From contig JBBELK010000826.1 in the NCBI GenBank assembly GCA_037783545.1, positions 124,001 to 188,000 of the forward strand: a stretch of DNA of 64,000 nt, written 5' to 3'. The notes under the pieces were generated by a model. The model was not told where the DNA came from. It made no database searches and saw nothing but the letters and a program-made list of their open reading frames with translations. This DNA is from Henricia sp. BOLD:AAB3569 (taxonomy: Eukaryota > Echinodermata > Asteroidea > Spinulosida > Echinasteridae). The translations under genes and the position numbers were made by a program. Positions 1 to 18,686 of this stretch are shown here, one piece after another (position 1 is the stretch's first letter; each line of letters opens with the position of its first letter).

Positions 1-666
1 GAAAAAAAAAAAAACCTTGAAAAAAAAAACGAATAGTGGCACAGTTTGTGATCTACATGTAAATTCGGATCTGTGACGACAGAAACACATCCTTTATTAT
101 CCCTTCTTGATGTGCATCCCGCGTTCAATAGAATAATGTAAGGATAAAACTAATTCCAGGTAACAGAAAAATGGGGGCGGGGCTTCGCAGGGGGGGTGCC
201 GCCCTAGCAAATGAAAAACCTGTGGAGAACACTGGGGTGGAGTGGGAGGAACTGAATGGCTTTTGAGTTGTTTGGTAATTCAGAGGCCGATTTTACAAAG
301 AAATATTTCTTGCAATGTGTCACAACTTTTGAACCCGCAGTAAAGGTTTTCAGTGCGCCACTGCGGTTCTGCCCATAACTTGAAACTTGTACCTGTCACA
401 AGTGTTTTGTAAAATGCAAAATTTTATAAAACCATAAAGTTACAAAGGGTTTAGTAGTTGTGATAGATTTGAGCACTTGCGTCGGTCATTGGGCTCATAA
501 TAGCATTCCTCATTTTACCTTATCAGCTCCCTGGCGAGTATACAACACAGGTTCTACTCCTGTGTGGACTCGGAGAGAAGTAATTTATGGCAAACTGCCT
601 TGCCCAAGGACACATGCAACATGAACATGGCCTGGATTTAAACCCACACCTAGCAAAATTGACCGA

Positions 667-1031
667 GACCCCATTCTCACTAGAGAAATCGCTTCATTCG
701 AGTAAGGATCAATGATGATTCGACAAAGAGATTTCCTGGTGTGAACGCTTCATTCGATGAAGCAAATAGCTTCATTTGACGAAAATATCACTTTATTCGA
801 TGAAGCAAATTGGTAATGTGAATGCTCCCTTCGTTCGACGAAGCGATTTGGCACGTAACGAGATTGGGGCGTCGCACAGATCGTTCGATCTTCATTAGTG
901 GTTGTCTAATGTGAACAGTACCGCTCTTCGTTCGATCATTGTTAAGTAAGATGTGAACGCACGCTTTATTAATTAACGATGATTAACTAATTTTCGTCGA
1001 ACGAAGCGAATTCTTTAGTGAGAACAGGGTC
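667..1031. mobile_element. Foldback MITE-like element with GACCCxxTTCTCACT ends
   Basis: The left end GACCCCATTCTCACTAGAGA and the right end, read on the other strand as GACCCTGTTCTCACTAAAGA, are inverted repeats that continue into TCGCTTCRTTCGA. The motif TTCGTTCGACGAAGC and variants recur inside at 740-860 and near 1000. No ORF. It lies left of CIMIP2C exon 2, probably in an intron. Confidence 0.6.
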
Positions 1032-1096
1032 CTAGTTTGAGACACGACATCACTTGGCCAAACTTTATAAAGTATTGCAGACAATTTTAAAAAAAA

Positions 1097-1235
1097 TTAA
1101 AGGCACAGGCTCGTCCGCAATGCGCGCGAGCCAAATTCGTGCCACGAAATACGCAGCTCCATAGCAAAGGCACAGCTGCGTATTTCGTGGCACGAATTTG
1201 GCGCCCGCGCATTGCAGACGAGCCTGTGCCTTTAA
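1097..1235. repeat. TTAA-bounded near-perfect palindrome
   Basis: Arms of about 58 bp pair across a loop of roughly 15 bp. The outer ends read TTAAAGGCACAGGCTCG and its exact complement, with about three mismatches in total. TTAA at each end suggests a piggyBac-type non-autonomous insertion. It is GC- and CpG-rich against AT-rich flanks and sits just past CIMIP2C exon 2. Confidence 0.7.
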
Positions 1236-1289
1236 GCTGCATTTTCTTTTGTATAACTGTACAAGGGTAGCCCCATTTCAATGACCTAC

Positions 1290-4200
1290 TTTGTCAAATT
1301 TGTCGATTTCTTTTTTGCGATCATGATTGACATTCGTCAGTCCGTATTTGGGTGCCGTCCTCCACTGTTCCCTGGTTCGATCTCTGGCATGAATGACAAG
1401 GTCCGGATTGTGGGTGTAAACAGTTGGAAACTGACCCCCTTTCGCGTAATGGCTCTTGCTTTCGTTCAGTGTTTGCGAGCGATAGTCTTGAAAGTACTTT
1501 GCCGTGGCATTTCCATACGTTTCTCCGTAGTCAAACTTTGCAGTTGGACAATGCCCTTTATATCTGCAAAAGACAAATTTAAATTGATTTTTTATTAGAC
1601 AATACAAAATAAGTTTCAATTTTAACTTTTTTTTTTAAATGGAAAGAAGATACGAATTGAAAAGATGAGCAAACCTACTATTTTTACTAAGCATTAAGTT
1701 ATCACACATCAGTTTAAATATTTGACAGAAAAAAAAGCCAAATTTATTCTGTCGGTCGACATCCTGGCACTTTTGTGACCCGGTGTCATATGCCTTTGTA
1801 TACGGGCATAGCACTGTGACTGGAGTGAAAGCAAATTCATTCATGCTTAGATACGTGTACGTGTTGCGTAAACAACAGCTTTGTTCCTTCGCTTGTCACT
1901 ATGGGCACACCGTTGTTTTCACTCCAGCCGATCGATACAGGATGTGACGTGGCACCAACCGACAGAAATAGGCCTAGGCATGGAAAAAAGTTAAATATTT
2001 TCTCAGAAAACACAATTTTCAGCCAGTCTCATTTTTTTTTTTACAAAAGCAAAGTCTGAAAAGTTGGAGTCACAAAGCCTAGCCCAAGGGCCAAGGCTGC
2101 TAGGATTTCCCTTAGCCCAGGTTGGACGTCGTCTTCATTGCATATAGGCCTACGAGTGACGTCAAGGTTACGATGTGAAACTTGCACATCATTTTTTGAG
2201 CTATTTTACCTTTTATTGGACGTCGAATTTATTTTAAAGAACGGAATTAAGGTTTAGAAATCATGTAGGCCCTCCCTACATCAAATTTAACGAAAATATG
2301 CTGGGTTTTTAAACACAAACTAGCGTTAAATTTCAAAGGAAAGCTGTCAGTATTATCAACTTTACAAAGTGCGCGCCCCGCAATTCCATTCGTGTGCCAC
2401 AACGCACGGACTTGCAAGTCACGCGCGCGCCGCGTGCCTTTAAATGCCCGAACACGGTGAGAACAATTTAGCGTGACTTTTTCGCCATTTTCCTCCGGAT
2501 TATGCAGTTTGGTGCTTTAATTGTAGAGTCTAGAGAATTTCAATTTTCAAAACCCAGTCCCAGCAATCCCAGAGATTAGGACACATGGATGAAACTTTGT
2601 TAGCACATCATTACCGGCTTCCACAGTTCCAGCACAAGGTAGAATTTTTAATTTTTTCGTTTTTGGAATTTCATACCCTGGACTCCGTAGTATGCGGTAC
2701 GGAGTCCAACCTGGGCTAGGATTTCCCTAGCCCAGGTTGGACGTCGTCTTCATTGCATTACGAGTGACGTCCAGGTCACGATGTCTCAAAACAGGGTGAT
2801 TGAAACTTCCACATCATTTTTTGAGCTATTTTACCTTTTAGTGGACGTCGAATTGATGTCCGTATGTTCTTGGCGTCTTTATTTACAGGAACGGAAGGTT
2901 TAAAAACCATGTACACCAAATTTGACGAAAATATGCTGGATTTTAAGCACGAACCAACGTTAAATTCCAGGAAAAGCTGCCGGTATCATTGACTTTGGAT
3001 AAGCGAGTGCCACGCAATTCCATTCACGCGCAAGGACTTGCGCGCGCGCGACTTGCCTAGCAACCGCAAATTGCGCGAGCGCGGTGAGAACAAAAAACGC
3101 ATTGCGCGTTTCGAGCCGGCTATATACCTTATGTGTTGGGAAAATTTGTGCACAAATATCGTGGAGGGCCCTGTTTTCGACGGTACGCGTTTTCGACGCT
3201 TTACCTTTGACGTAACGGCACGCGATGTAAACAACTCCCTATGACATGCTCAAACTTTTATTCTTTTTCATCATGGTCACTGCTGTTGTCAACCGCCCAA
3301 AAATGTGGAAAATAAGGCTCTTCCGATAGGCTAGAGTTATAAATTCAAAAAGGTGGTTTATTTGGGCATATTTTGCTAGATACAAAATTGTAAGATGTTG
3401 CTGGGCTCCTATTTTTTTCTATTATTAGCCCCAAAAAGTTTCAGTTTGGGTCAATAGGAAGCCCCGAGTATGCAGATTCAGAAAATGCCACGAACTTTGT
3501 GGCTCCGCACAGCGGGGAAATACTACAGAGCTCCTAATAGAACATGTCGCTTATATTATTTGTTTACTGGTTATAAAAAGCTGCACAATTTCCTGTTTCA
3601 TGGGGGTTGTATTTTCCCGTTAAAATCTAAGGAAAGACTAATAAAATGATATGTATAATTTGTTGAGTGTAATTTTATTGTAAGTAATTAACATGCTTTT
3701 TGATTATTTATTTTGTAAATAGTTGAATGAACCAAGTTTTGTTTCTGTATTTGACAAAGTTGTCCATAAAGCCCAGTCTAACGATCAGGGCACAGCACAA
3801 GAACTATTGTGTCAACACATCTTCCGATGAATAAATTGACGAGAACAGCAAATGCGTGTTATTTGAATGCCACCAACTCCGCCTTAGTAGTATTTATTGG
3901 GCCATGTGTATGTTTCAGGGTTGTGAGATACATGTTCTTTTTGTTTTGGGGGATTCTGCAAATACATACATAGGTGTTAGTTCACAGGATAGAGAATGGA
4001 ATTTGGTGAATTATTCCCCAAACAAAATTTAAAAAGTGACCAAGCTGTAAAATTGCAAAATGTTTCATTTAATTAATTGCTCCTCATACTGGGAAATTAT
4101 TTTTAATTTTGTCAAAAACAAGATTATTTTAAAATACATGTAATATGTGTTTCGATGATAATTACATGTATTATAACAAAGGAAGAATACACCAGCTACA

Positions 4201-5062
4201 TGTATCCTAACTTTAGCTGGGGCAAAACAACAAGAATAATACAAGTCAAAAAGTTTCCAACACGTAATCATTCTTAAGGGAAGAGTTGGAGACGGAGTTA
4301 GTAGAGAAAGAAAGAAAGATGAACCATACAAAATCGACACTAAAGGATTTTGTATTGCCACACAAGAGTTTGGAGTCATTACAGACGTTTATTCTGCACA
4401 TGGTTTCACTGGGACACCGTACTCACCGCGACCGTCGAAAACAGGTCACGATGATCACTATCGGCGCGCTTCAGGCAGCAACAAAGACCAAAGGATTTCT
4501 CCGCAAAAACGGCAGTGAGCAACATTCACCAAATTTAAACCGTAAGGCTATGGACTGAAGAAGGCAACTGAGACATTGTTTGATGTTTTACTTTCCTTTA
4601 TTCTGATCAATTTGAAAACAATGCCTTACATCGTCGAAAACCGGTCACGCGAGGATATAGCAAATTAGCGTGACTTTTTGCCGTTTTCCTCCGGAATATG
4701 CAGTTCGGTGATGTGTAGTGGATTTCTAAACCCGGCAATCCCAAAGATTAGGACACATGGAACTTTGTTAGCACATTACCGGCTTCCAGCACAAGGTAGA
4801 AATATTGATTTTTTCTGTTACAAAAATTTTCACCCTGTTTTTGGAACTTCATATCCTGGACTCCGTATCCCCATGTAGTATGCGGTACGGAGTCCAACCT
4901 GGGCTAGGATTTCCCTAACACTGACAGTTTTTATTGAAAAATGAAAATCCTAACTTCACAAAACTGAAAAAATTAAGGGCCTGAAACTCACCCGGGCATC
5001 ATACGTGGCGGTATGTACGTCGCCTGGTGAGTGGTCTGGAGAGTCCCTGCACTTCGCGACAT
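1290..5062 (-). CDS. CIMIP2C: CIMIP2C (FAM166C/C2orf70), ciliary microtubule inner protein, 5' part of gene
   Basis: Two coding exons are visible. Exon 1 is 5062-4992 (M S R S A G T L start, then Y I P P R M M P G) and ends at a GTGAGT donor in phase 2. Exon 2 is 1563-1290, follows a TTTTGCAG acceptor, and reads YKGHCPTAKF, KYFQDYRSQ, GGQFPTVYTHNPDL and HDRKKEIDKFDK before a GTAGGT donor. Order and spacing follow human FAM166C (MASRSAGTLL, YVPPGLMPGYQGH, KYFQDHRNRA, GGHFPTIFSTNPNL). The family packs inside axonemal doublet microtubules. The visible 115 aa are roughly the first 60% of the usual ~200 aa. Reading past the donor gives only VGH and a stop, so the remaining exons should lie left of base 1. 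I found no matching exon in 1-1280. The neighbour RSPH10B is divergent and also ciliary. Identity is confident; the exon 2 donor is an inference. Confidence 0.88.
2101..3095. repeat. Duplicated unit B within CIMIP2C intron 1
   Basis: A roughly 370-bp unit occurs at about 2101-2485 and again at about 2725-3095. Both begin with the TTAGCCCAGGTTGGACGTCG type sequence and share TTTTTTGAGCTATTTTACC, AAAATATGCTGG and a CpG-rich end GCGGTGAGAAC. Between them is unit A (2461-2735), which ends in a hairpin TGGACTCCGTA...TACGGAGTCCA near 2679-2710. Confidence 0.65.
3096..4659. other. CIMIP2C intron 1, remaining part
   Basis: No gene is supported. A TATA-like CTATATACC near 3120 and open frames at 3038-3244 and 4286-4558 have no recognisable product. 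The phrase CGTCGAAAACxGGTCACG occurs near 4434 and 4633. Confidence 0.4.
4660..4918. repeat. Second copy of unit A
   Basis: This is a direct repeat of 2461-2735. It shares TTAGCGTGACTTTTT, TTTTCCTCCGG, GATTAGGACACATGG, ACCGGCTTCC and AGCACAAGGTAG, and the closing hairpin TGGACTCCGTA...TACGGAGTCCA at about 4857-4893. It lies in CIMIP2C intron 1, 70 bp from exon 1. Confidence 0.65.
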
Positions 5063-5513
5063 ATTTATTCAAGCTTTTATTTAAAATGTTAACACAATTT
5101 GTCACAAGAAAATTGTTTTTGAGCACAACAATAACCATGCGCGTCCACGGCTGAGCTTGACACATGAAAAAGTGACATTGTCGGCTGCCCGCCGATATGC
5201 CGCGCGCGCCGTGTTTACAACCTGTCGCTACAAAACACTTCACAAAATATTTATCCGCTACAGTTCCGGCGCACTGTTTTATTTGTGTTTATCAGCATAA
5301 TATTCTCATTTAACCACGAAACATGTTTAAAAGAATGAAATTCTTCTAAATATTTGCATATTTATTACAAATATTTGCATATTTATTTATTTAAGAGCAG
5401 TTACAGAACTACTTTTTCGAAGGGACGGATTTCACTGTAATGTGTCCTAGCAACCATCTGTGTGTCAACATTGAGGGCGCTGTCTAATAAATTATCGTCT
5501 GCACTGCAGCAAA
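5063..5513. promoter_or_regulatory. Putative shared bidirectional ciliary promoter
   Basis: This 451-bp gap separates the divergent start codons of CIMIP2C (minus) and RSPH10B (plus), both axonemal genes. It holds an X-box-like site GTGTCCTAGCAAC at 5442-5454, with an intact RFX half site AGCAAC 60 bp before the RSPH10B ATG. Forkhead-like motifs occur at 5212-5218 (TGTTTAC) and 5286-5292 (TGTTTAT). RFX and FOXJ1 factors drive ciliary genes in animals. The motifs are seen directly; their use and the transcription starts are inferred. The left X-box half is imperfect. No convincing TATA box is seen. Confidence 0.5.
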
Positions 5514-14603
<9,090 letters not shown>

Positions 14604-15344
14604 TGCTTTTTGTACATATTCATGGGACGTTTTGAAATCTTAACTGCAACAGTGACGTTCTTTTTATCTTCAATACTTACCAATTTTGTCTACAACCGCA
14701 ATAGACCGAATGAGAAACGACGTCAACAATTTAAACAAACCACACCGCGCACAGGTTCATGGGATTGGTTGGAGTACTCTAATGAAATGGCCTATGGGGT
14801 ATAGCGTTGGTCTGTGAATTCGACATCAAAGGCGCTTTGCTAAAGTAAAATTTTGTCACCAAAAATACTCCAGAGACTCTTCGGAGGTGGCTCAAGTGCC
14901 GGGGGCTCACACTATGAGCAAAAACATGTACATGTTCATTGTAACCCCATTGTTAGTAACAATGGTGTGTGCCCAATTTCAATTGTTAGATGTTCATAGT
15001 GTCAATGCATCCCACTCAGTTAAAAAGCGCGATAAAAACTACAGTGAGTTTGACGTACTCAACGCAAACACAATGAGCGGCGAGTACTCCATTTAAGCCC
15101 ATCATGCTTTGCGCAGAGAGGTATTGTTACGTCATTTCGCTTGTGGGCTATCGCTGGAAAACGCTGCAAAACGACACATTCAGTTACGTGGTACAGGCCA
15201 TCCTGGCATATTTGAAACCCTGTACCAAAAAACAGCATACTGAGTGTGTGGGTTGCTTTGTTTTCTTGAAATGGTGGAAGTTTTGGCTGTTGAAAAAATG
15301 TTGCCTCAAAGTGGGCTAGTAAAATAAAGTCATAGAGTAAAATA
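14604..15344 (+). other. RSPH10B 3' flank
   Basis: There is no recognisable coding sequence after the RSPH10B stop. AATAAA at 14595-14600 overlaps the last codons, and another AATAAA lies at 15322-15327 just before a MITE copy. Either could end the message. Short open frames here match nothing I recognise. Confidence 0.4.
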
Positions 15345-15493
15345 CAGTGGCCACCCTCGGGACCGTAAAAAAACTGGCCACTATAAACAGGTGGCCTCTT
15401 TATAGAGGTTTCCTAAGCATTATACAAATGGCATTTGGCCACTATAAGCAGATGGCCCGTTTATCAAGGTGGCCTTAGTAGCAGGTTTCACTG
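15345..15493 (+). mobile_element. TA-flanked MITE, copy 1
   Basis: It matches the complement of 21114-21293 (GTGGCCTCTTTATAGAGGTTTC, AAGCATTATAC, ATCAAGGTGGCCTTA). It ends in GTTTCACTG followed by TA. The left end is shortened to CAGTGGCCACC. Confidence 0.75.
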
Positions 15494-16875
15494 TATAGAA
15501 AACTAGAGTGCGCACTCCCAATACATGTGCCGATATGGACGCCGCCATTTTGGCCTAACGCTATGGGTGCACAGTGGGCAAAGGGGAACGGTGTTGGGAA
15601 CATGGCACCGCCCAGACACGTGACTTGAATAACCAGTGCACACTCTAGTTTTCTATATAACTCCATGGATACAGTACAGTTATTTAAAACTCATATTTTG
15701 TCAAAAATAGGTTGAAGATTTGATATATAGAAATCCGTCCAGCTCATGCATAGATGTAATTTCATTTATGAGTGAAAATACAATTAAATACATATTAAGT
15801 AAAGTAGAAGTGAGATTATTAGAACAAACACGAAATCACTTTTCTTTATGGCTGATAATTTATTCTTATAAAAGATGAACTCTTCTACATCCGAGCCATT
15901 TTAATCATGGCCTCAATCGGTGGGGATCCACTCTGCTTTCAAAGACGAGGAAAAAAAACAAAAAGAAATAATTAAATAGATCAAACTGTACAACCATTTA
16001 TTAGAAAAACAAAACTGGAGGACAAAGTTGCCACAATGTGAGTATAGATGTTGGGGGACTTAAAACCTGAAGAATATTAACCATTTAACAAAGTATTAGG
16101 TCACAAATATTGAATCCTGAGAATTATTTTAGAGCCAACAGAAATTTCATAATTCTAGGGTAGCTGATATAACATCTAGTCTTGAAGATTTGGAGTGGAT
16201 TTCATGAATGTTTTGACATCAATACTCATTTTGTGGCACAGCGTCCAAAATAAAACACCAAAAATTTCCTCGTCGGAAATTCATATTACAACATTTAAAT
16301 CCTAATAATTTCAAAAAGTTTACATATGCACTCAAGTACTCACAGAGTTTAAAAATGTTTTCTGCGAGTTTTACAACCTGTTCCGTGTACCAAAGCACAC
16401 ATACTATATAAAGATACAAGCTTACGGACGTTTATTCAACTCCGATGTCTGTATAAGATCACAAACTTCACACAATCCAAGACAAATTATCAAGAAAAAA
16501 TTTCCCTTTGTTGATAAAATATATATATGTATATAAACACAATCCACAACAGGGGTTTTCTTTTATTTATATCACAGCCTTTAACCAAAAAGAAGGATCG
16601 TATTAAACTCACACTGCACAACCAAAACGTACAACATGTTTGACTACAGCTAACTGCTGAGTAGTACCAACATTAAAGGAAAAGGAATGTCAAAAAATGA
16701 CTTTGTACACGACACATTTTTGGCAAGAACAGATTTGGTTGCAGTCAGATTTGTAGAGGGTTGTGAAAAGGAAAGTCCGAATTTTGCCCAGTGTTTTCTC
16801 CAAAACAGCCTAAAATTTCCCCAATTTGGTTTTTAAAAAAGTGGCCTAATTATGATTAAACAAATTCTAATCTGG

Positions 16876-17002
16876 CCAATCATATTTCAAGGTTTATCAG
16901 AACCAATAGAAAGTGGTTGAAATTCATCCAATCACAGCTTTGCTCTGGTAAACTTTTTTGCAAGAACCAATCAAAAATGTCCCCGTAAAGAAATCAACCA
17001 AT
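16876..17002. promoter_or_regulatory. Cluster of five CCAAT boxes
   Basis: CCAAT occurs at 16876, 16903, 16928, 16967 and 16998, all on the plus strand and 25-39 bp apart. Function is unknown; it lies downstream of both convergent genes. Confidence 0.35.
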
Positions 17003-17732
17003 CACCTACAATGTCTTCAAAGGACCAGCCTCTTGTAGGGAGTTTCTTTGATGGAAATTGTGGTACTGATGCAAACTTCAAATTTTCAACCTTCAAAATA
17101 TTCTAAAATTAAATAAATATTAAAGATAGCTTTAAATCTTTACAAAGTCGAGTGTTTCACGCAGTCTTATCTTTCTAGCATGCTCTTATTAAACTATTTT
17201 GGGTTTTGTTTCATTTGAGTTCGTTGAATCATCTTTATAGTGTCTGGAATGAAACATTCTGATTATTTGCATTCAGTTTCAAAAAGATAGTTTGGGCAAA
17301 ACAAGACCCCAAAAAAGTTGGTTCAATTTTTTAAGTGTAAGATTTTTCTGATTACTTATTAAGTAAAAAGCAGGAATTACTGATAAATGTGTTTTTAGAA
17401 AAAGATCAGCATAAATTAACACAAATCCCCATAATTTTTTGAACAAGGCCAACTACAACGAACGTTTACGAACAAAATAACATTGAGGTTAACCCAAATT
17501 AACCGATTTTCAGTAAAAAATGCAATCGATTTAAAGTTCTGTCCCGTGTATTGAGAAGCATTTATTCAAAGTGACGGAAGTCAAACTTGGACAACTCTAA
17601 AATTCTGCCAACTCAAATCTAGAATTCATGTCCATTTAACGGACTGAACTCGGCCAAACTTTGGGAACATTTTATTGCACTCTAGATCTGCCCATGCTTT
17701 GATTGATTGTAGTGCCATCCTACAGTGGTTTC

Positions 17733-18151
17733 GGGTTCAAGTCCTCACTGAGGCAAAATGGCCTCATCACGACGAGATGGATATAGCTTGCATTGATGAT
17801 CGACCACTGGCATCAATACAGAGCGGTACAGGGTTTGATTCCCTGCATAACCCATAGACCCCACTAACTTGTGATGAAAGCATTAAGCTGCAGCGGCAAA
17901 TGAATCATGTCTTGGGTTTTACACAGTTATGTCCTGGGTTCGAATCCTGTTCAGAAGCGGATAAATATTTAAACCGACGAACCAAACTCAAAATTAATGC
18001 AGCAATGGTGTGGAGTAGTTTTGAAGTTTGGGTCGTGAATCCAACCTCATAATATGTTCACTGGAGGTAAAACAGCAAGGTCGGAAGTTCGACTCCTGGT
18101 GCGACACGTAAGGATGTAAAGTTCTTAAGCAGCGGTCCAAGGTTCAGTTCC
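17733..18151 (+). repeat. Cluster of five tRNA T-arm/B-box-like motifs
   Basis: GGGTTCAAGTCC at 17733, GGGTTTGATTCC at 17830, GGGTTCGAATCC at 17936, GAAGTTCGACTCC at 18083 and AAGGTTCAGTTCC at 18139, each with short pairing stems. I could not build complete cloverleafs. Confidence 0.45.
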
Positions 18152-18686
18152 TGGTAGCAGCAGGTTGATATAAACTTTCTTGACAAAACAGGTCGTTCCA
18201 GCACAGGAATTACAAAACAAAAACACTTGTTTTTAAACTGCAGAGTTGCCTGATGAAGCAAAAGTGAGTTTGACGGGGGAAAAATCCGAGGGGAATTTCG
18301 GCATGGCGTGACACACGTGGACAAAAACTCAAAAACTGCATCGAACTGATGAAAACAGCTGACCACACGGAACATTTGACATCTACGATGACTCGAAAAG
18401 GGATAAATCCATTTCCCTCTCCATAAAAAGTGGGCCGTGAAAGAAGTGCCATCACCCTTTGAAGAACTCGCTTCAATATTAATCACACAATCACACAATC
18501 CATTTCAGTTCTGAAGTTCAGTTTTTCGCAACATCCCCAACACGACGACATTATGAAATGTTGATACGTCAATCTGTCTACATTTTGAAGTCGCAATGAG
18601 TTTTTTGGGGCCGTGTGGTTTTTTGTGTAGCACCGTATGTGTGATGTTTTTCCTGACTCCAATGGACGAGTGCTAACGTGGTATCC

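Larger units (their letters stand above)
15498..18686 (-). other. Region downstream of the Eya stop; probable 3' UTR or flank
   Basis: This 3.2-kb stretch has no supportable gene. As Eya reads leftward from its stop at 18689-18687, at least part is likely 3' UTR, and Eya messages are known for long ones. On the minus strand AATAAA occurs as TTTATT at 15997-16002 and 15859-15864. It also holds a CCAAT cluster (16876-17002) and a run of tRNA T-arm-like motifs (17733-18151). The poly(A) site is inferred only. Confidence 0.4.

Noticed and set aside
1635-1844. Candidate first exon of CIMIP2C (69-aa ORF)
   Set aside because: It lacks the RSAGTL and YIPP motifs; the true first exon with both is at 4992-5062.
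3038-3244. TATA-like sequence with a 68-aa ORF
   Set aside because: It lies in duplicated intronic repeat sequence and the product is unrecognised.
4286-4558. 90-aa plus-strand ORF
   Set aside because: No known family, no supporting splice sites, and it lies in the CIMIP2C intron on the opposite strand.
17733-18151. Nuclear copy of a mitochondrial tRNA cluster
   Set aside because: Spacing is too irregular and no cloverleaf or neighbouring mitochondrial coding sequence could be recognised.
18058-18498. 146-aa minus-strand ORF, the longest in the window
   Set aside because: It lies downstream of the Eya stop in low-complexity sequence containing T-arm-like motifs, and no domain is recognisable.
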